Source: Coix lacryma-jobi var. lacryma-jobi (lineage: Eukaryota > Streptophyta > Magnoliopsida > Poales > Poaceae). From it: DNA of 64,000 nt. Made by a program: the position numbers and the translations under genes. Below the pieces are notes generated by a model. It saw only the letters and a list, made by a program, of their open reading frames with translations, searched no databases and was not told where the DNA came from. Below, one piece after another: positions 1 through 11,943 of the stretch. Location: the NCBI GenBank assembly GCA_009763385.1, contig VDCT01000298.1, positions 62,001 to 126,000 of the forward strand, read 5' to 3'. Numbering within the stretch: position 1 is the first letter of the stretch; each line of letters starts with the position of its first letter.

Positions 1-1889
1 GAATAACGCAGTTGATTTTTTTGCAATGGACACACTCAATCATCTCCGGTTGACCCAAAACACATGTTTGTGGGTTTTTGGCACTTTCATTTCTGACGGA
101 ACGGTGCGACAAAACTCGTGCGCGAGGGCCATTTTACCCAATGATGCACCGAAAAACTAAGTTGATTTTTTTGCAACAGACGCACCCAATCATCCCCTAT
201 TGACCCAAAACTCTTATTTGTGGGTTTTTGGCACTTTCATTTTCGACGGAACAGTGCGACAAAACTCATGCGGGAGGGCCGTTTTACCGAATGATGCACC
301 AAAAAATTCTGTTGAATTTTTCGCAACAGACGCACCCAATCATCTCCGATTGACCCAAAACTCTTGTTTGTGGGTTTTTGGCACTTTCATTTCCGACAGA
401 ACGGTGCATCAAAACTCGCACGGTGTGGCCATTTTTTCCACTGATGCACCGAAAAACTTGCTGTTGAATTTTTCCCAATGGACGCACCCAATCATCCCTG
501 TTTGACCAAAAACTCATGTTTGGTCGGTTTTTGAAACTTTCATTTCCGACAGAACGGTGTGGAAAAACTCACGCGGGAGGGTCGTTTTACCGACTCATGC
601 ACCGAAAAACTCGCAGTTGAATTTTTCGCAAACGGACGCACCTAATCATCTCCATTTGACCTAAAACTCAAGTTTGGTGGATTTTTGGCACTTTCATTTC
701 TGATGGAACGGTGCGTAAAAACTCGCGCGGGAGGGCCGTTTTACCTATTGATGCACCAAAAAACTCGTAGTTGATTTTTTCGCAAACGGACGCAATCAAT
801 CATCTCCGTTTGGCCTAAAACTCATGTTTGGTGGGTTTTTGAAACTTTCATTTCCGACCGAACGGTGTGGAAAAACTCACGCGGGAGGGCCGTTTTACCC
901 AGTCATGCACCAAAAAACTCGCAGTTCAATTTTTCGCAAACGGACGCACCTAATCATCTCCGTTTGACCTAAAACTCTTGTTTGTTGGTTTTTGGCACAT
1001 TCATTTCCGATGGAATGGTGTGTAAAAACTAGCGCGGGAGGGCCGTTTTACCCAATGATGCACCGAAAAAATCAGTTGAATTTTTTGCAACAGACGCACC
1101 CAATCATCTCCGGTTGACCCAAAACTCATGTTTGTGGGTTTTTAGCACTTTCATTTCTGACGGAACGGTGCGACAAATTCGTGCGGGAGGGCCGTTTTAC
1201 CCAATGATGCACCAAAAAACTCATTTGAATATTTTGCAACGGACGCACCCAATCATCTCCGGTAGACCCAAAACTCTTGTCTGTGGGTTTTTGGCACTTT
1301 CATTTCTGACGGAACGGTGCGACAAAACTGGTGCGGGAGGGCCGTTTTACCCAATGATGCACCGAAAAAATCAGTTGAAATTTTTGCAACAGACGCACCC
1401 AATCATCTCCGGTTGACCCAAAACTCATGTTTGTGGGTTTTTGGCACTTTCATTTCTGACGGAACGGTGCGACAAAACTCGTGCGGGAGGCCTGTTTTAC
1501 CTAATGATGCACCGAAAAACTCATTTGAATGTGTTTTTGGCACTTTCATTTCTGGCGGAACGGTGCGACAAAACTCGTGCGGGAGGGCCGTTTTACCCAA
1601 TGATGCACTGAATAACTCAGTTGAATTTTTTGCAATGGACGCACCCAATCATACCCGATTGACCCAACACTCTTGTTTGTGGGTTTTTGGCACTTTCATT
1701 TCTGACGGAACGGTGCGACAAAACTCGTGCGGGAGGGCCATTTTACCAAATGATACACCAAAAAACTCAGTTGAATTTTTCGCAACAGACGCACCCAATC
1801 ATATCGGGTTGACCCAAAACTCTTGTTTGTGGGTTTTTGGCACTTTCATTTCCGACAGAACGGTGCGGCAAAACTCACACGGTGTGGCC

Positions 1890-4345
1890 ATTTTTTCCAC
1901 TGATGCACCGAAAAAATCGCTGTTTAATTTTTCCCAACGGATGCACCCAATCATCCCTGTTTGACCCAAAACTCATGTTTGGTTGGTTTTTGAAACTTTC
2001 ATTTCCGACGGAACGGTGTAGAAAAACTCACGCGGGAGGGTCGTTTTACCCAGTCATGCACCGAAAAACTCGCAGTTGAATTTTTCGCAAACGGACGCAC
2101 CTAATCATCTCCATTTGACCTAAAACTCAAGTTTGGTGGATTTTTGGCACTTTCATTTCCGACGGAACGGTGCGTAAAAACTCGCGCGGGAGGGCCGTTT
2201 GACCCAATGATGCACGAGAAAACTCAGTTGATTTTTTTGCAACAGACGCACCCAATCATCTCCGGTTGACCCAAAACTCTTGTTTGTGTGTTTTTGGCAC
2301 TTTCATTTCCGACGGAACGGTGCGACAAAACTCGTGTGGGAGGGCCGTTTTACCCAATGATGCACCGAATAACGCAGTTGATTTTTTTGCATTGGACGCA
2401 CTGAATCATCTCCGGTTGACCCAAAACACATGTTTGTGGGTTTTTGGCACTTTCATTTCTGACGGAACGGTGCGACAAAACTCGTGCGCGAGGGCCATTT
2501 TACCCAATGATGCACCGAAAAACTAAGTTGATTTTTTTGCAACAGACGCACCCAATCATCCCCTATTGACCCAAAACTCTTATTTGTGGGTTTTTGGCAC
2601 TTTCATTTTCGACGGAACAGTGCGACAAAACTCGTGCGGGAGGGCCGTTTTACCGAATGATGCACCAAAAAATTCTGTTGAATTTTTCGCAATAGACGCA
2701 CCCAATCATCTCCGATTGACCCAAAACTCTTGTTTGTGGGTATTTGGCACTTTCATTTCCGACAGAACGGTGCGTCAAAACTCGCACGGTGTGGCCATTT
2801 TTTCCACTGATGCACCGAAAAACTTGCTGTTGAATTTTTCCCAACGGACGCACCCAATCATCCCTGTTTGACCCAAAACTCATGTTTGGTTGGTTTTTGA
2901 AACTTTCATTTCTGACAGAACGGTGTGGAAAAACTCACGCGGGAGGGCCGTTTTACCGACTCATGCACCGAAAAACTCGCAGTTGAATTTTTCGCAAACG
3001 GACGCACCTAATCATCTCCATTTGACCTAAAACTCAAGTTTGGTGGATTTTTGGCACTTTCATTTCCGACGGAACGGTGCGTAAAAACTCGCGCGGGAGG
3101 GCCGTTTTACACAATGATGCACCAGAAAACTCAGTTGATTTTTTTGCAACAGACGCACCCAATCATCTCCGGTTCACCCAAAACTCTTGTTTGTGTGTTT
3201 TTGGCACTTTCATTTCCGACGGAACGGTGCGACAAAACTCGTGTGGGAGGGCCGTTTTACCCAATGATGCACCGAATAACGCAGTTGATTTTTTTGCAAT
3301 GGACGCACTCAATCATCTCCGGTTGACCCAAAACACATGTTTGTGGGTTTTTGGCACTTTCATTTCTGACGGAACGGTGCGACAAAACTCGTGCGCGAGG
3401 GCCATTTTACCCAATGATGCACCGAAAAACTAAGTTGATTTTTTTGCAACAGACGCACCCAATCATCCCCTATTGACCCAAAACTCTTATTTGTGGGTTT
3501 TTGGCACTTTCATTTTCGACGGAACAGTGCGACAAAACTCGTGCGGGAGGGCCGTTTTACCGAATGATGCACCAAAAAATTCTGTTGAATTTTTCGCAAT
3601 AGACGCACCCAATCATCTCCGATTGACCCAAAACTCTTGTTTGTGGGTATTTGGCACTTTCATTTCCGACAGAACGGTGCGTCAAAACTCGCACGGTGTG
3701 GCCATTTTTTCCACTGATGCACCGAAAAACTTGCTGTTGAATTTTTCCCAACGGACGCACCCAATCATCCCTGTTTGACCCAAAACTCATGTTTGGTTGG
3801 TTTTTGAAACTTTCATTTCCGACAGAACGGTGTGGAAAAACTCACGCGGGAGGGCCGTTTTACCGACTCATGCACCGAAAAACTCGCAGTTGAATTTTTC
3901 GCAAACGGACGCACCTAATCATCTCCATTTGACCTAAAACTCAAGTTTGGTGGATTTTTGGCACTTTCATTTCCGACGGAACGGTGCGTAAAAACTCGCG
4001 CGGGAGGGCCGTTTTACACAATGATGCACCAGAAAACTCAGTTGATTTTTTTTGCAATAGACGCACCCAATCATCTCCGGTTGACCCAAAACTCTTGTTT
4101 GTGTGTTTTTGGCACTTTCATTTCCGACGGAACGGTGCGACAAAACTCGTGTGGGAGGGCCGTTTTACCCAATGATGCACCGAATAACGCAGTTGATTTT
4201 TTTGCAATGGACGCACTCAATCATCTCCGGTTGACCCAAAACACATGTTTGTGGGTTTTTGGCACTTTCATTTCTGACGGAACGGTGCGACAAAACTCGT
4301 GCGCGAGGGCCATTTTACCCAATGATGCACCGAAAAACTAAGTTG
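1890..4345. repeat. 6-mer higher-order repeat, 907-bp period
   Basis: V2 marks at 1882, 2789 and 3696 are exactly 907 bp apart, that is, the 457-bp triplet plus three V1 monomers. The second and third units share private changes, such as ACACAATGATGCACCAG at 3111 and 4018, so they duplicated recently. The first unit differs there. Confidence 0.75.
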
Positions 4346-7010
4346 ATTTTTTTGCAACAGACGCACCCAATCATCCCCTATTGACCCAAAACTCTTGTTT
4401 GTGGGTTTTTGGCACTTTCATTTTCGACAGAACAGTGCGACAAAACTCGTGCGGGAGGGCCGTTTTCCCCAATGATGCACCGAATAAGGCAGTTGATTTT
4501 TTTGCAACGGACGCACTCAATCATCTCCGGTTGACCCAAAACACATGTTTGTGGGTTTTTGGCACTTTCATTTCTGACAGAACGGTGCGACAAAACTCGT
4601 GCGGGTGGGCCGTTTTACCCAATGATGCCCCAAAAAACTCAGTTGATTTTTTTGCAACAAACGCACCCAATAATCTCCGGTTGACCCAAAACTCTTGTTT
4701 GTGGGTTTTTGGCACTTTCATTTCCAACGGAACGGTGCGACAAAACTCGTGCGGGAGGGCCGTTTTACCGAATGATGCACCAAAAAACTCAGTTGAATTT
4801 TTTGCAACAGACGCACCCAATCATCTCTGGTCGACCCAAAACTCTAGTTTGTGGGTTTTTGGCACTTTCATTTCCGACGGAACGGTGCGACAAAACTCGT
4901 GCGGGAGGGCCGTTTTACCGAATGATGCACCAAAAAACTCAGTTGAATTTTTCGCAACAGACGCACCCAATCATCTCCGGTTGACCCAAAACTCTTGTTT
5001 GTGGGTTTTTGGCACTTTCATTTCCGACAGAACGGTGCGGCAAAACTCGCACGGTGTGGCCATTTTTCCACTGATGCACCGAAAAACTTGCTGTTGAATT
5101 TTTCCCAACGGACGCACCCAATCATCCCTGTTTGACCCAAAACTCATGTTTGGTTGGTTTCTGAAACTTTCATTTCCGACAGAACGGTGTGGAAAAACTC
5201 ACGCGGGAGGGCCGTTTTACCGACTCATGCACCGAAAAACTCGCAGTTGAATTTTTCGCAAACGGACGCACCTAATCATCTCCATTTGACCTAAAACTCA
5301 AGTTTGGTGGATTTTTGGCACTTTCATTTCCGACGGAACGGTGCGTAAAAACTCGCGCGGGAGGGCCGTTTTACCCAATGATGCACCCGAAAATTCAGTT
5401 GATTTTTTTGCAACAGACGCACCCAATCATCTCCGGTTGACCCAAAACTCTTGTTTGTGTGTTTTTGGCACTTTCATTTCCGACGGAACGGTGCGACAAA
5501 ACTCGTGTGGGAGGGCCGTTTTACCCAATGATTCACCGAATAACGCAGTTGATTTTTTTGCAATGGACGCACTCAATCATCTCCGGTTGACCCAAAACAC
5601 ATGTTTGTGGGTTTTTGGCACTTTCATTTCTGACGGAACGGTGCGACAAAACTCGTGCGCGAGGGCCATTTTACCCAATGATGCACCGAAAAACTAAGTT
5701 GATTTTTTTTGCAAAAGACGCACCCAATCATCCCCTATTGACCCAAAACTCTTATTTGTGGGTTTTTGGCACTTTCATTTTCGACGGAACAGTGCGACAA
5801 AACTCGTGCGGGAGGGCCGTTTTACAGAATGATGCACAGACGCACCCAATCATCTCCGATTGACCCAAAACTCTTGTTTGTGGGTTTTTGGCACTTTCAT
5901 TTCCGACAGAACGGTGCGTCAAAACTCGCACGGTGTGGCCATTTTTTCCACTGATGCACCGAAAAACTTGCTGTTGAATTTTTCCCAACGGACGCACCCA
6001 ATCATCCCTGTTTGACCCAAAACTCATGTTTGGTTGGTTTTTGAAACTTTCATTTCCGACAGAACGGTGTGGAAAAACTCACGCGGGAGGGCCGTTTTAC
6101 CGACTCATGCACCGAAAAACTCGCAGTTGAATTTTTCGCAAACGGACGCACCTAATCATCTCCATTTGACCTAAAACTCAAGTTTGGTGGATTTTTGGCA
6201 CTTTCATTTCCGACGGAACGGTGCGTAAAAACTCGCGCGGGAGGGCCGTTTTACCCAATGATGCACCAGAAAACTCAGTTGATTTTTTTTGCAACAGACG
6301 CACCCAATCATCTCCGGTTGACCCAAAACTCTTGTTTGTGTGTTTTTGGCACTTTCATTTCCGACGGAACGGTGCGACAAAACTCGTGTGGGAGGGCCGT
6401 TTTACCCAATGATGCACCGAATAACGCAGTTGATTTTTTTGCAATGGACGCACTCAATCATCTCCGGTTGACCCAAAACACATGTTTGTGGGTTTTTGGC
6501 ACTTTCATTTCTGACGGAACGGTGCGACAAAACTCGTGCGCGAGGGCCATTTTACCCAATGATGCACCGAAAAACTAAGTTGATTTTTTTGCAACAGACG
6601 CACCCAATCATCCCCTATTGACCCAAAACTCTTGTTTGTGGGTTTTTGACACTTTCATTTTCGACAGAACAGTGCGACAAAACTCGTGCGGGAGGGCCGT
6701 TTTCCCCAATGATGCACCGAATAAGGCAGTTGATTTTTTTGCAACGGACGCACTCAATCATCTCCGGTTGACCCAAAACACATGTTTGTGGGTTTTTGGC
6801 ACTTTCATTTCTGACAGAACGGTGCGACAAAACTCGTGCGGGTGGGCCGTTTTACCCAATGATGCCCCAAAAAACTCAGTTGATTTTTTTGCAACAAACG
6901 CACCCAATAATCTCCGGTTGACCCAAAACTCTTGTCTGTGGGTTTTTGGCACTTTCATTTCCGACGGAACGGTGCGTAAAAACTCGCGGGGGAGGGCCGT
7001 TTTACCCAAT
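3690..7010. repeat. 2,237-bp offset segmental duplication inside the array
   Basis: Blocks around 3,950-4,750 and 6,190-6,990 match with a constant 2,237-bp offset. Shared private changes include TTTTCCCCAATG near 4464 and 6701 and GATGCCCCAAAAAACTC near 4625 and 6862. The offset equals one 9-mer plus a 6-mer shortened by the small deletion at 5,836. Boundaries are approximate. Confidence 0.65.
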
Positions 7011-7218
7011 GATGCACCGAAAAATCAGTTGAATTTTTTGCAACAGACGCACCCAATCATCTCCGGTTGACCCAAAACTCATGTTTGTGGGTTTTTGGCA
7101 CTTTCATTTCTGACTGAACGGTGCGACAAAACTCGCGCGGGAGGGCCGTTTTACCGAATGATGCACCGAAAAAACTCAGTTGATTTTTTCGCAACAGACG
7201 CACCCAATCATCTCCGGT

Positions 7219-7675
7219 CGACCCAAAACTCTAGTTTGTGGGTTTTTGGCACTTTCATTTCCGACAGAACGGTGCGGCAAAACTCGCACGGTGTGGCCGT
7301 TTTTTCCACTGATGCACCGAAAAACTCGCTGTTGAATTTTTCCCAACGGACGCAGCCAATCATCCCTGTTTGACCCAAAACTCATGTTTGGTGGGTTTCT
7401 GAAACTTTCATTTCCGACGGAACCGTGTGGAAAAACTCACGCGGGAGGGCCGTTTTACCCACTCATGCACCGAAAAATTCGCAGTTGAATTTTTCGCAAA
7501 CGGACGCACCTAATCATCTCCGTTTGACCAAAAACTCAAGTTTGGTGGATTTTTGGCACTTTCATTTCTGACGGAACGGTGCGTAAAAACTCGCGCGGGA
7601 GGGCCGTTTTACCCAATGATGCACCGAAAAAATCAGTTGAATTTTTTGCAACAGACGCACCCAATCATCTCCGGT
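7219..7675 (+). repeat. Representative marker triplet V2-V3-V4 (152 + 154 + 151 bp)
   Basis: Three diverged monomers occur in a fixed order. V2 (7219-7370) carries CTCGCACGGTGTGGCC and a TTTTTTCCACTGATG segment. V3 (7371-7524) has TTTGGTGGGTTT, a 'GAAACTTTCATT' replacement and GGTGTGGAAAAACTCACG. V4 (7525-7675) has CTCAAGTTTGGTGGAT and GGTGCGTAAAAACTCGCGC. The same ordered triplet recurs through the array, for example after V2 marks at 423, 1882, 2789, 3696, 5054, 5933, 8198 and 8803. It marks the beginning of each higher-order unit. The total of 457 bp was counted by hand. Confidence 0.8.
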
Positions 7676-9180
7676 TGACCCAAAACTCTTGTTTGTGGGT
7701 TTTTGGCACTTTCATTTCCGACGGAACGGTGCGACAAAACTCGTGCGGGACGGCCGTTTTACCCAATGATGCACTTAATAACTCAGTTGAATTTTTTGCA
7801 ATGGACGCACTCAATCATCTCCGGTTGACCCAAAACTCATGTTTGTGGGTTTTTGGCACTTTCATTTCTGACGGAACGGTGCGACAAAACTCGTGCGGGA
7901 GGGCCATTTTACCCAATGATGCACCGAAAAACTCAGTTGAATTTTTTGCAACAGACGCACCCAATCATCCCCTGTTGACCCAAAACTCTTGTTTGTGGGT
8001 TTTTGACACTTTCATTTCCGACGGAACGGTGCGACAAAACTCGTGCGGGAGGGCCGTTTTACCGAATGATGCACCAAAAAACTCAGTTGAATTTTTCGTA
8101 ACAGACGCACCCAATCATCTCCGGTCGACCCAAAACTCTAGTTTGTGGGTTTTTGGCACTTTCATTTCCGACAGAACGGTGCGGCAAAACTCGCACGGTA
8201 TGGCCGTTTTTCCACTGATACACCGAAAAACTCGCTGTTGAATTTTTCCCAACGGACGCACCCAATCATCCCTGTTTGACCCAAAACTCATGTTTGGTGG
8301 GTTTTTAAAACTTTCATTTCTGACGGAACGGTGTGGAAAAACTCACGCGGGAGGGCCGTTTTACCCAGTCATGCACCGAAAAACTCGCAGTTGAATTTTT
8401 CGCAAACGGACGGACCTAATCATCTCCGTTTGACCCAAAACTCATGTCTGTGGGTTTTTGGCACTTTCATTTCCGATAGAACGGTGCGTAAAAACTCGCG
8501 GGGTTGGGCCGTTTTACCCAATGATGCACCGAAAAATCAGTTGAATTTTTTGCAACAGACGCACCCAATCATCTCCGGTTGACCCAAAACTCATGTTTGT
8601 GGGTTTTTGGCACTTTCATTTCTGACGGAACGGTGCGACAAAACTCGCGCGGGAGGGCCGTTTTACCGAATGATGCACCGAAAAAACTCAGTTGATTTTT
8701 TCGCAACAGACGCACCCAATCATCTCCGGTCGACCCAAAACTCTAGTTTGTGGGTTTTTGGCACTTTCATTTCCGACAGAACGGTGCGGCAAAACTCGCA
8801 CGGTGTGGCCGTTTTTTCCACTGATGCACCGAAAAACTCGCTGTTGAATTTTTCCCAACGGACGCAGCCAATCATCCCTGTTTGACCCAAAACTCATGTT
8901 TGGTGGGTTTCTGAAACTTTCATTTCCGACGGAACCGTGTGGAAAAACTCACGCGGGAGGGCCGTTTTACCCACTCATGCACCGAAAAATGCGCAGTTGA
9001 ATTTTTCGCAAACGGACGCACCTAATCATCTCCGTTTGACCCAAAACTCATGTTTATGGGTTTTTGGCACTTTCATTTCTGATGGAACGGTGCATAAAAA
9101 CTCGCGCGGGAGGGCCGTTTTACCCAATGATGCACCGAAAAAATCAGTTGAATTTTTTGCAACAGACGCACCCAATCATC

Positions 9181-9330
9181 TCCGGTTGACCCAAAACTCA
9201 TGTCTGTGGGTTTTTGGCACTTTCATTTCTGACCGAACGGTGCGACAAAACTCGTGCGGGAGGGCCATTTTACCAAATGATGCACCGAAAAACTCAGTTG
9301 AATATTTTGCAACAGACGCACCCAATCATC
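9181..9330 (+). repeat. Representative common monomer (variant V1, 150 bp)
   Basis: This is a typical copy of the commonest variant. It contains three AAAACTC boxes, at 9193, 9247 and 9289, and the next box falls at 9343 in the following monomer, so the internal spacing is 54, 42 and 54 bp. V1 is marked by ACAAAACTCGTGCGGGAGG in the middle and by a TTTTGCAACAGACGC segment near its end. Because 150 is a multiple of three, several reading frames stay open across consecutive V1 copies. This explains the long periodic ORFs of the array and is not evidence for a protein. Confidence 0.85.
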
Positions 9331-9994
9331 TCCGGTTGACCCAAAACTCTTGTTTGTGGGTTTTTGGCACTTTCATTTCTGACCGAACGGTGCGACAAAA
9401 CTCGTGCGGGAGGGCCATTTTACCCATTGATGCACCAAAAAACTCAGTTGAATATTTTGCAACAGACGCACCCAATCATCTCCGGTTGACCCAAAACTCT
9501 TGTTTGTGGGTTTTTGGCACTTTCATTTCCGACAGAATGGTGCGACAAAACTCGTGCGGGAGGGCCGTTTTACCGAATGATGCACCAAAAAACTCAGTTG
9601 AATTTTTCGCAACAGACGCACCCAATCATCTCCGGTCGACCCAAAACTCTAGTTTGTGGGTTTTTGGCACTTTCATTTCCGACAGAACGGTGCGGCAAAA
9701 CTCGCACGGTATGGCCGTTTTTTCCACTGATGCACCGAAAAACTCGCATTTGAATTTTTCCCAACGGACGCACCCAATCATCCCTGTTTGACCCAAAACT
9801 CATGTTTGGTGGGTTTTTGAAACTTTCATTTCCGACGGAACGGTGTGGAAAAACTCATGCGGGAGGGCCGTTTTACCCAGTCATGCACCGAAAAACTCGC
9901 AGTTGAATTTTTCGCAAACGGACGCACCTAATCATCTCCGTTTGACCTAAAACTCTTGTTTGTGGGTTTTTGGCACTTTCATTTCCGATGGAAC

Positions 9995-10016
9995 GGTGCG
10001 TAAAAACTCGCTGTTG
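9995..10016 (+). repeat. Shortened hybrid monomer: V4 front fused to V2 tail at an AAAACTC box
   Basis: The monomer reads GGTGCGTAAAAACTCGCTG: the middle AAAACTC box of a V4 copy runs straight into the sequence that normally follows the third AAAACTC box of a V2 copy. The segment between the two boxes is missing. The breakpoint lies at 10003-10009. Confidence 0.7.
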
Positions 10017-11921
10017 AATTTTTCCCAACGGACGCACCCAATCATCCCTGTTTGACCCAAAACTCATGTTTGGTGGGTTTTTAAAACTTTCATTCCTGAC
10101 GGAACGGTGTGGAAAAAACTCACGCGGGAGGGCCGTTTTACCCAGTCATGCACCAAAAAACTCGCAGTTGAATTTTTCGTAAACGGACGGACCTAATCAT
10201 CTCTGGTTGACCCAAAACTCATGTTTGTGGGTTTTTGGCACTTTCATTTCCGACGGAACGGTGCGACAAAACTCGTGCGGGAGGGCCGTTTTACCGAATG
10301 ATGCATCGAAAAATCAGTTCAATTTTTTGCAACAGACGCACCCAATCATCTCCGGTTGACCCAAAACTCATGTTTATGGGTTTTTGGCACTTTCATTTCT
10401 GACGGAACGGTGCGACAAAACTCGCGCGGGAGGGCCGTTTTACCGAATGATGCACCGAAAACACTCAGTTGATTTTTTCGCAACAGACGCACCCAATCAT
10501 CTCCGGTCGACCCAAAACTCTAGTTTGTGGGTTTTTGGCACTTTCATTTCCGACAGAACGGTGCGGCAAAACTCGCACGGTGTGGCCGTTTTTTCCACTG
10601 ATGCACCGAAAAACTCGCTGTTGAATTTTTCCCAACGGACGCAGCCAATCATCCCTGTTTGACCCAAAACTCATGTTTGGTGGGTTTCTGAAACTTTCAT
10701 TTCCGACGGAACCGTGTGGAAAAACTCACGCGGGAGGGCCGTTTTACCCACTCATGCACCGAAAAATTCGCATTTGAATTTTTCGCAAACGGACGCACCT
10801 AATCATCTCCGTTTGACCCAAAACTCATGTTTATGGGTTTTTGGCACTTTCATTTCTGATGGAACGGTGCGTAAAAACTCGCGCGGGAGGGCCGTTTTAC
10901 CCAATGATGCACCGAAAAAATCAGTTGAATTTTTTGCAACAGATGCACCCAATCATCTCCGGTTGAGCCAAAACTCATGTCTGTTGGTTTTTGGCACTTT
11001 CATTTCTGACCGAACGGTGCGACAAAACTCGTGCGGGAGGGCCATTTTACCAAATGATGCACCGAAAAACTCAGTTGAATATTTTGCAACAGACGCACCC
11101 AATCATCTCCGGTTGACCCAAAACTCTTGTTTGTGGGTTTTTGGCACTTTCATTTCTGACCGAACGGTGCGACAAAACTCGTGCGGGAGGGCCATTTTAC
11201 CCAATGATGCACCGAAAAACTCAGTTGAATATTTTGCAACAGACGCACCCAATCATCTCCGGTTGACCCAAAACTCTTGTTTGTGGGTTTTTGGCACTTT
11301 CATTTCTGACGGAACGGTGCGACAAAACTCGTGCGGGAGGGCCGTTTTCCCGAATGATGCACCAAAAAACTCAGTTGAATTTTTCGCAACAGACGCACCC
11401 AATCATCTCTGGTCGACCCAAAACTCTAGTTTGTGGGTTTTTGGCACTTTCATTTCCGACGGAACGGTGCGACAAAACTCGTGCGGGAGGGCCGTTTTAC
11501 CGAATGATGCACCAAAAAACTCAGTTGAATTTTTCGCAACAGACGCAACCAATCATCTCCGGTCGACCCAAAACTCTAGTTTGTGGGTTTTTGGCACTTT
11601 CATTTCCGACAGAACGGTGCGGCAAAACTCGCACGGTATGGCCGTTTTTTCCACTGATGCACCGAAAAACTCGCATTTGAATTTTTCCCAACGGACGCAC
11701 CCAATCATCCCTGTTTAACCCAAAACTCATGTTTGGTGGGTTTTTGAAACTTTCATTTCCGACGGAACGGTGTGGAAAAACTCATGCGGGAGGGCCGTTT
11801 TACCCAGTCATGCACCGAAAAACTCGCAGTTGAATTTTTCGCAAACGGACGCACCTAATCATCTCCGTTTGACCTAAAACTCTTGTTTGTGGGTTTTTGG
11901 CACTTTCATTTCCGATGGAAC

Positions 11922-11943
11922 GGTGCGTAAAAACTCGCTGTTG
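11922..11943 (+). repeat. Second copy of the box-to-box hybrid monomer
   Basis: This has the same fusion as at 10,003, with the breakpoint at about 11930-11936. It sits in the equivalent place of the next higher-order block, so it was copied along with the block and did not arise separately. Confidence 0.7.
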
